From the NCBI GenBank assembly GCA_003140915.1, contig PLLI01000084.1:1137-11766 (forward strand): DNA of 10,630 bases, given 5' to 3'. A model generated the notes under the pieces. The model ran no database searches. It saw only the letters and a program-made list of their open reading frames with translations, and was not told the origin of the DNA. Of the stretch, positions 8,723 to 10,630 are shown in pieces (within the stretch, counting starts at the first letter, position 1; each line of letters opens with the position of its first letter). The DNA is from Candidatus Omnitrophota bacterium. Lineage in GTDB: Bacteria > Omnitrophota > Gorgyraeia > 2-01-FULL-45-10. A program made the translations under genes and the position numbers.

Positions 8723-8877
8723 CCCATTTTTCTTTTGCGGCGTTTTCGCTCGCTCGGTTTCTCGTAATGCTTTCTCGCCTTGAGCGCCTTCAGGATCCCT
8801 TCTATCTCTATCTTTTTTTTGAAACGTCTTAGCGCCTTTTCCAGCGGTTCATTCTCACCAACGCTGACTTTCGGCAT
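8707..8877 (-). CDS. rpsU: 30S ribosomal protein S21
   Basis: A 56-residue basic protein beginning [19 protein letters not shown], followed by [31 protein letters not shown]. This is the standard S21 pattern: the conserved ALRRFK helix, the HYEKPS segment and a basic tail. S21 binds near the anti-Shine-Dalgarno end of 16S rRNA and aids initiation. A good ribosome binding site (GAGGTGA) lies 9 bases before the ATG. The gene has two candidate promoters just upstream. Its last 16 bases, encoding the tail ending MGWKSF, overlap the start of the M16 protease gene in another frame. It is not followed by dnaG and rpoD, the partners known from E. coli. Confidence 0.95.
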   Translation of the reverse strand: MPKVSVGENEPLEKALRRFKKKIEIEGILKALKARKHYEKPSERKRRKRKMGWKSF

Positions 8878-8887
8878 TATCTTCTCA

Positions 8888-8894
8888 CCTCTTT
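8888..8894 (-). promoter_or_regulatory. Ribosome binding site of rpsU
   Basis: A GAGGTGA-type purine stretch on the minus strand about 9 to 10 bases before the ATG at 8877. It supports the chosen start of this small gene. Confidence 0.6.
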
Positions 8895-8915
8895 CGGATA
8901 AATTTATCTTTTCTT

Positions 8916-8944
8916 ATGTTAAAATCTTATCATATGGACGTCAA
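8916..8944 (-). promoter_or_regulatory. Candidate sigma70-type promoter P2 for rpsU operon
   Basis: A second pair overlaps P1: TTGACG (8939-8944) and TAACAT (8916-8921), also 17 bases apart on the minus strand, shifted 8 bases toward rpsU. The -35 matches 5 of 6 positions and the -10 4 of 6. Either box pair, or both, could serve rpsU and the downstream M16, patatin and rmuC genes. Confidence 0.4.
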
Positions 8945-8952
8945 AAGGTCAA
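8924..8952 (-). promoter_or_regulatory. Candidate sigma70-type promoter P1 for rpsU operon
   Basis: On the minus strand a TTGACC box (8947-8952) and a TAAGAT box (8924-8929) are separated by 17 bases. The -35 box overlaps the stop codon of the NYN nuclease gene. It lies in the 71-base stretch 8878-8948, the longest non-coding gap in the window, which otherwise holds only the rpsU leader. No terminator hairpin is visible there, so read-through from the upstream genes is also likely. Match quality is moderate (-10 matches 4 of 6). Confidence 0.4.
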
Positions 8953-9341
8953 GGCATAATGGCAATCAGCTTATCCCAGAACTCTTCGGATTTTACCGGC
9001 ATTGCATAACGGCTCTTCGCGTAACGGTAAAGGTCCTTGTCGGATGTGACGACCCTGAGATTCGCCCTCTGCCTCTCCGGCACGACATCGATGAATTTCT
9101 TAATATATGCGTCCGCATTCCGCGCCGGCACGATCTTCAGTTTCACGGTATTCGCATAGTCCATGCCGAGATATTCATTCGTGCTGTCGAAGACGAGCGT
9201 TATCGGATCTTTATGCGTTTTTTGGAAATCACCGAGGTAACCGATAAGCGCCCTTGCCGATTCGAGCGAATCGCCGTCCGTGTCATCTATGAGCGACTTT
9301 GCGTCCCTGACCAGGTTCCAGCCGTCGATTATTATAGGCAT
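8949..9341 (-). CDS. NYN/PIN-like domain protein of the YacP (DUF901) type, predicted ribonuclease
   Basis: A 130-residue single-domain protein. The N-terminus MPIIIDGWNLVRD matches the first acidic motif (D6, N9) of NYN nucleases; LVFDSTNEY supplies D52, ARNADAYIKK D77, and VVTSDKDLYRYAK D101 and D103. These acidic positions follow the YacP/Rae1-like pattern of PIN-fold, metal-dependent RNases. B. subtilis Rae1 (YacP) is an A-site mRNA endonuclease; whether this shorter relative (YacP is about 170) acts on ribosomes is inference, though rpsU follows directly. I place the start at 9341, where ATG overlaps the upstream stop by one base (TAATG). The same frame stays open to 9557 but that extension lies over the small membrane protein gene and looks unlike a protein. 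Confidence 0.85.
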   Translation of the reverse strand: MPIIIDGWNLVRDAKSLIDDTDGDSLESARALIGYLGDFQKTHKDPITLVFDSTNEYLGMDYANTVKLKIVPARNADAYIKKFIDVVPERQRANLRVVTSDKDLYRYAKSRYAMPVKSEEFWDKLIAIMP

Positions 9342-9589
9342 TATTGTAAAACGCCCTGCAGGTCTGCCATCTGTTTCATTATGCTGCGGCAAATATCGAC
9401 CGTGGCCCTGGCCATCCACACCGTAACGGCAACCATCGCAATGGTCAGGAGGACCTTGTGCCACAGCTTCAACGCGGGGCTGAGCCATACGAGCGGTAGA
9501 GCGAACGGCCCTGCTGCCAATATGGCAACGACGATCCACACCGGTTTGTAATACCATTTCATTGCTGCCTGCTTATATTCTTCGCTCAT
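9341..9589 (-). CDS. Uncharacterised small membrane protein with two transmembrane segments
   Basis: An 82-residue protein I cannot assign to a named family. It begins MSEEYKQAAMKWYYKPVW, with two hydrophobic segments at about 17-36 (VWIVVAILAAGPFALPLVWL) and 43-60 (LLTIAMVAVTVWMA), separated by a short Ser-Pro-Lys loop (WLSPALKLWHK), then a polar C-terminal helix ending QMADLQGVLQ. The GPFALPLVW segment has Gly/Pro residues that could kink the helix. It is locked between its neighbours: its ATG overlaps the AsmA-like stop (ATGA) and its stop overlaps the nuclease start (TAATG). Coding status is supported by this coupling and by the membrane pattern. It may anchor or accompany one of its neighbours, but no function can be given. 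Confidence 0.75.
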   Translation of the reverse strand: MSEEYKQAAMKWYYKPVWIVVAILAAGPFALPLVWLSPALKLWHKVLLTIAMVAVTVWMARATVDICRSIMKQMADLQGVLQ

Positions 9590-10422
9590 TTGCCGCCGCC
9601 CGATTTTGTAATATCTTTAAAAATATCTCCGAGTGCGCCGGCGGCTTTCCCGACACTTTCGCTGGTGCTCTTCGCCGCTTCGGGAACCTGCTGGGTAGTG
9701 ACCTGCAAAACGTTTTGCGCTACCTTTGTGGCGGTTCCGGAAAGTTTCGTTGATGAGGAAAGGGAATCCATAACCGTATCTCCCAAGGCATTAATATCGA
9801 TGTTGGCCAGGCCGGCTATCGCCGTATTGGCGAGGGCTTTTACTACAATGATACTGACGACTGCGTAAGGATTAGTTATATTTGTATAACGCTCGTTGAT
9901 ATTAACGTCGAATTCCCTTATCGAGGGCCCTCCCCGCGCCGAATAATCCTTATAGAACGCCTTTCCTATCTTCAGCTCGAAATTATCTATCCGGATATTA
10001 GGCGCCCTCGCCCCTTTCGTTTCCGGCTTTACGCCCTCTTTTTTGGCCGAGACGACTTTCAGCGAATTCAGATTAAGTTCTCCTTTTGCATTCTTCACGA
10101 CGACGAATTCTTTCAGATCCAGGCGCAGGTCCCGCAAATGAATGTTCCCCCCGAATATCGCCGGCAAGTCGTAATCGACATATATCTCCGGTATATCGGC
10201 CATTATCCTGTCCTTAAACTGCGGAGGATTAAATATCCTCAAGCCTTTTATGCTTACCGCGCTGCGGAATACGCCCACATTCAAAGACCTGATATCCAGC
10301 TTTAATCCGGTAACGATCTCGACACCTTTTTCTATCGAAACTTTTATCAGCATATCTTTCAATAACGACAGCGCAAGAAGCACCGCCAATACCGCGATAA
10401 TGACGATCTGCCATTTTTTCAT
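9586..10422 (-). CDS. Short AsmA-like (DUF748-type) membrane-anchored protein
   Basis: A 278-residue protein with one N-terminal membrane segment (residues 5-24, after MKKW). An AsmA-like region follows at about 25-165: GVEIVTGLKLDIRSLNVGVF, then SIKGLRIFNPPQF, EIYVDYDLPAIF and the ELNLNSLKVV strand, a repeated beta-strand style typical of AsmA/DUF748 proteins, which face the periplasm and are linked to lipid transport to the outer membrane. It is much shorter than classic AsmA (about 600 or more) and lacks the C-terminal AsmA domain. Instead residues 210-278 form a Ser/Thr/Ala/Gln-rich, probably amphipathic helical tail ending GGGK. The ATG abuts the upstream NrnA stop (TAAATG), with GAGGGGG about 7 to 10 bases upstream. 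Function is inferred at family level only. Confidence 0.75.
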   Translation of the reverse strand: MKKWQIVIIAVLAVLLALSLLKDMLIKVSIEKGVEIVTGLKLDIRSLNVGVFRSAVSIKGLRIFNPPQFKDRIMADIPEIYVDYDLPAIFGGNIHLRDLRLDLKEFVVVKNAKGELNLNSLKVVSAKKEGVKPETKGARAPNIRIDNFELKIGKAFYKDYSARGGPSIREFDVNINERYTNITNPYAVVSIIVVKALANTAIAGLANIDINALGDTVMDSLSSSTKLSGTATKVAQNVLQVTTQQVPEAAKSTSESVGKAAGALGDIFKDITKSGGGK

Positions 10423-10630
10423 TTAAGCGCCCCCTCTTCGATCCAATAACTTTCCCGCATGCCCCAGGAAATCTTTTATGGCCTTCCGCCTGTTAGGAAT
10501 GGTGCAGCCGGCAACGTCAAAGTGGCCGCCCCCGCCATAGCGCTCGGCAATGCTTGCCACATTAATATTGTCTTTCGATCTGAGGCTGACCCGTAAAGTA
10601 TTTTTACCGTTTTCCCTGAAAAGGATAGCT
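10423..10630 (-). CDS. C-terminal end of a DHH/DHHA1 phosphoesterase (NrnA-like), partial
   Basis: The last 68 residues of a protein whose start lies beyond the window. The segment LRVSLRSKDNINVASIAER followed by YGGGGHFDVAGC is the DHHA1 domain signature (GGGH..AAG in relatives), which binds the substrate nucleotide. The closest family I recognise is NrnA, the nanoRNase/pAp phosphatase that finishes RNA degradation by hydrolysing short oligonucleotides, or a cyclic-di-AMP phosphodiesterase-like relative. The catalytic DHH half is not visible, so the exact subtype is open. Its stop codon directly touches the AsmA-like start, so it heads or belongs to the same operon. Confidence 0.85.
   Translation of the reverse strand, partial: AILFRENGKNTLRVSLRSKDNINVASIAERYGGGGHFDVAGCTIPNRRKAIKDFLGHAGKLLDRRGGA

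Noticed and set aside
8878..8948. Intrinsic terminator after the NYN nuclease gene
   Set aside because: The gap contains only short palindromic words (GACGTC, CATATG) and no stable GC-rich stem followed by a T run.
8916..9551. Plus-strand open frame opposite the NYN nuclease and small membrane protein
   Set aside because: It runs through two coupled minus-strand genes and the promoter region and shows no protein family features.
9342..9557. N-terminal extension of the NYN nuclease reading frame up to base 9557
   Set aside because: The extension overlaps the small membrane protein gene in another frame, is rich in Arg/Gly/His without family features, and the nuclease family starts at MPIIIDG, where a TAATG overlap gives a natural start.
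1..10630. CRISPR array, insertion sequence, tRNA or prophage remnant
   Set aside because: Coding genes fill nearly the whole window on one strand, with no regular repeats, transposase or terminal inverted repeats seen.

Overview
The window is a densely packed, single-strand stretch of a bacterial chromosome. All 14 genes lie on the minus strand, so reading order runs from base 10630 down to base 1. I see no mobile element, CRISPR array, tRNA or rRNA. Ile ATA codons are frequent and base composition looks balanced. A signal-peptide M16 protease, an AsmA-like protein, a patatin and a flippase-type membrane protein suggest a diderm bacterium. The mix of genes and the style of the AsmA-like protein resemble Candidatus Omnitrophota genomes, but this is an impression from memory and not a proven placement.

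Region 1 (10630 to 8949): the C-terminal end of an NrnA-like DHH/DHHA1 phosphoesterase, a short AsmA-like membrane-anchored protein, an uncharacterised 82-residue protein with two membrane segments, and a small NYN/PIN-like nuclease of the YacP type. These four genes abut or overlap by 1 to 4 bases and almost certainly share a transcript.

Region 2 (8948 to 4352): a candidate promoter region, then rpsU (ribosomal protein S21), whose tail overlaps the start of a two-domain M16 zinc protease. A patatin-like phospholipase (RssA-like) and an RmuC-family protein follow.

Region 3 (4306 to 1): a flippase-like membrane protein (PF03706 type), a 53-residue Trm112/YcaR zinc-ribbon protein, then aroQ (type II dehydroquinase), an M24 Xaa-Pro-type aminopeptidase, accB (biotin carboxyl carrier protein) and accC (biotin carboxylase, cut by the window edge). 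The last block is the widespread aroQ-pepP-(efp)-accB-accC arrangement, here without efp.

Functionally the window combines RNA turnover and translation (NrnA, NYN nuclease, S21, Trm112), envelope and lipid work (AsmA-like, M16, patatin, flippase) and core metabolism (dehydroquinase, first step of fatty acid synthesis). Most of it is ordinary housekeeping. The least explained part is the AsmA-like / small membrane protein / NYN nuclease trio. I found no clear evidence of a new defence or mobile system.
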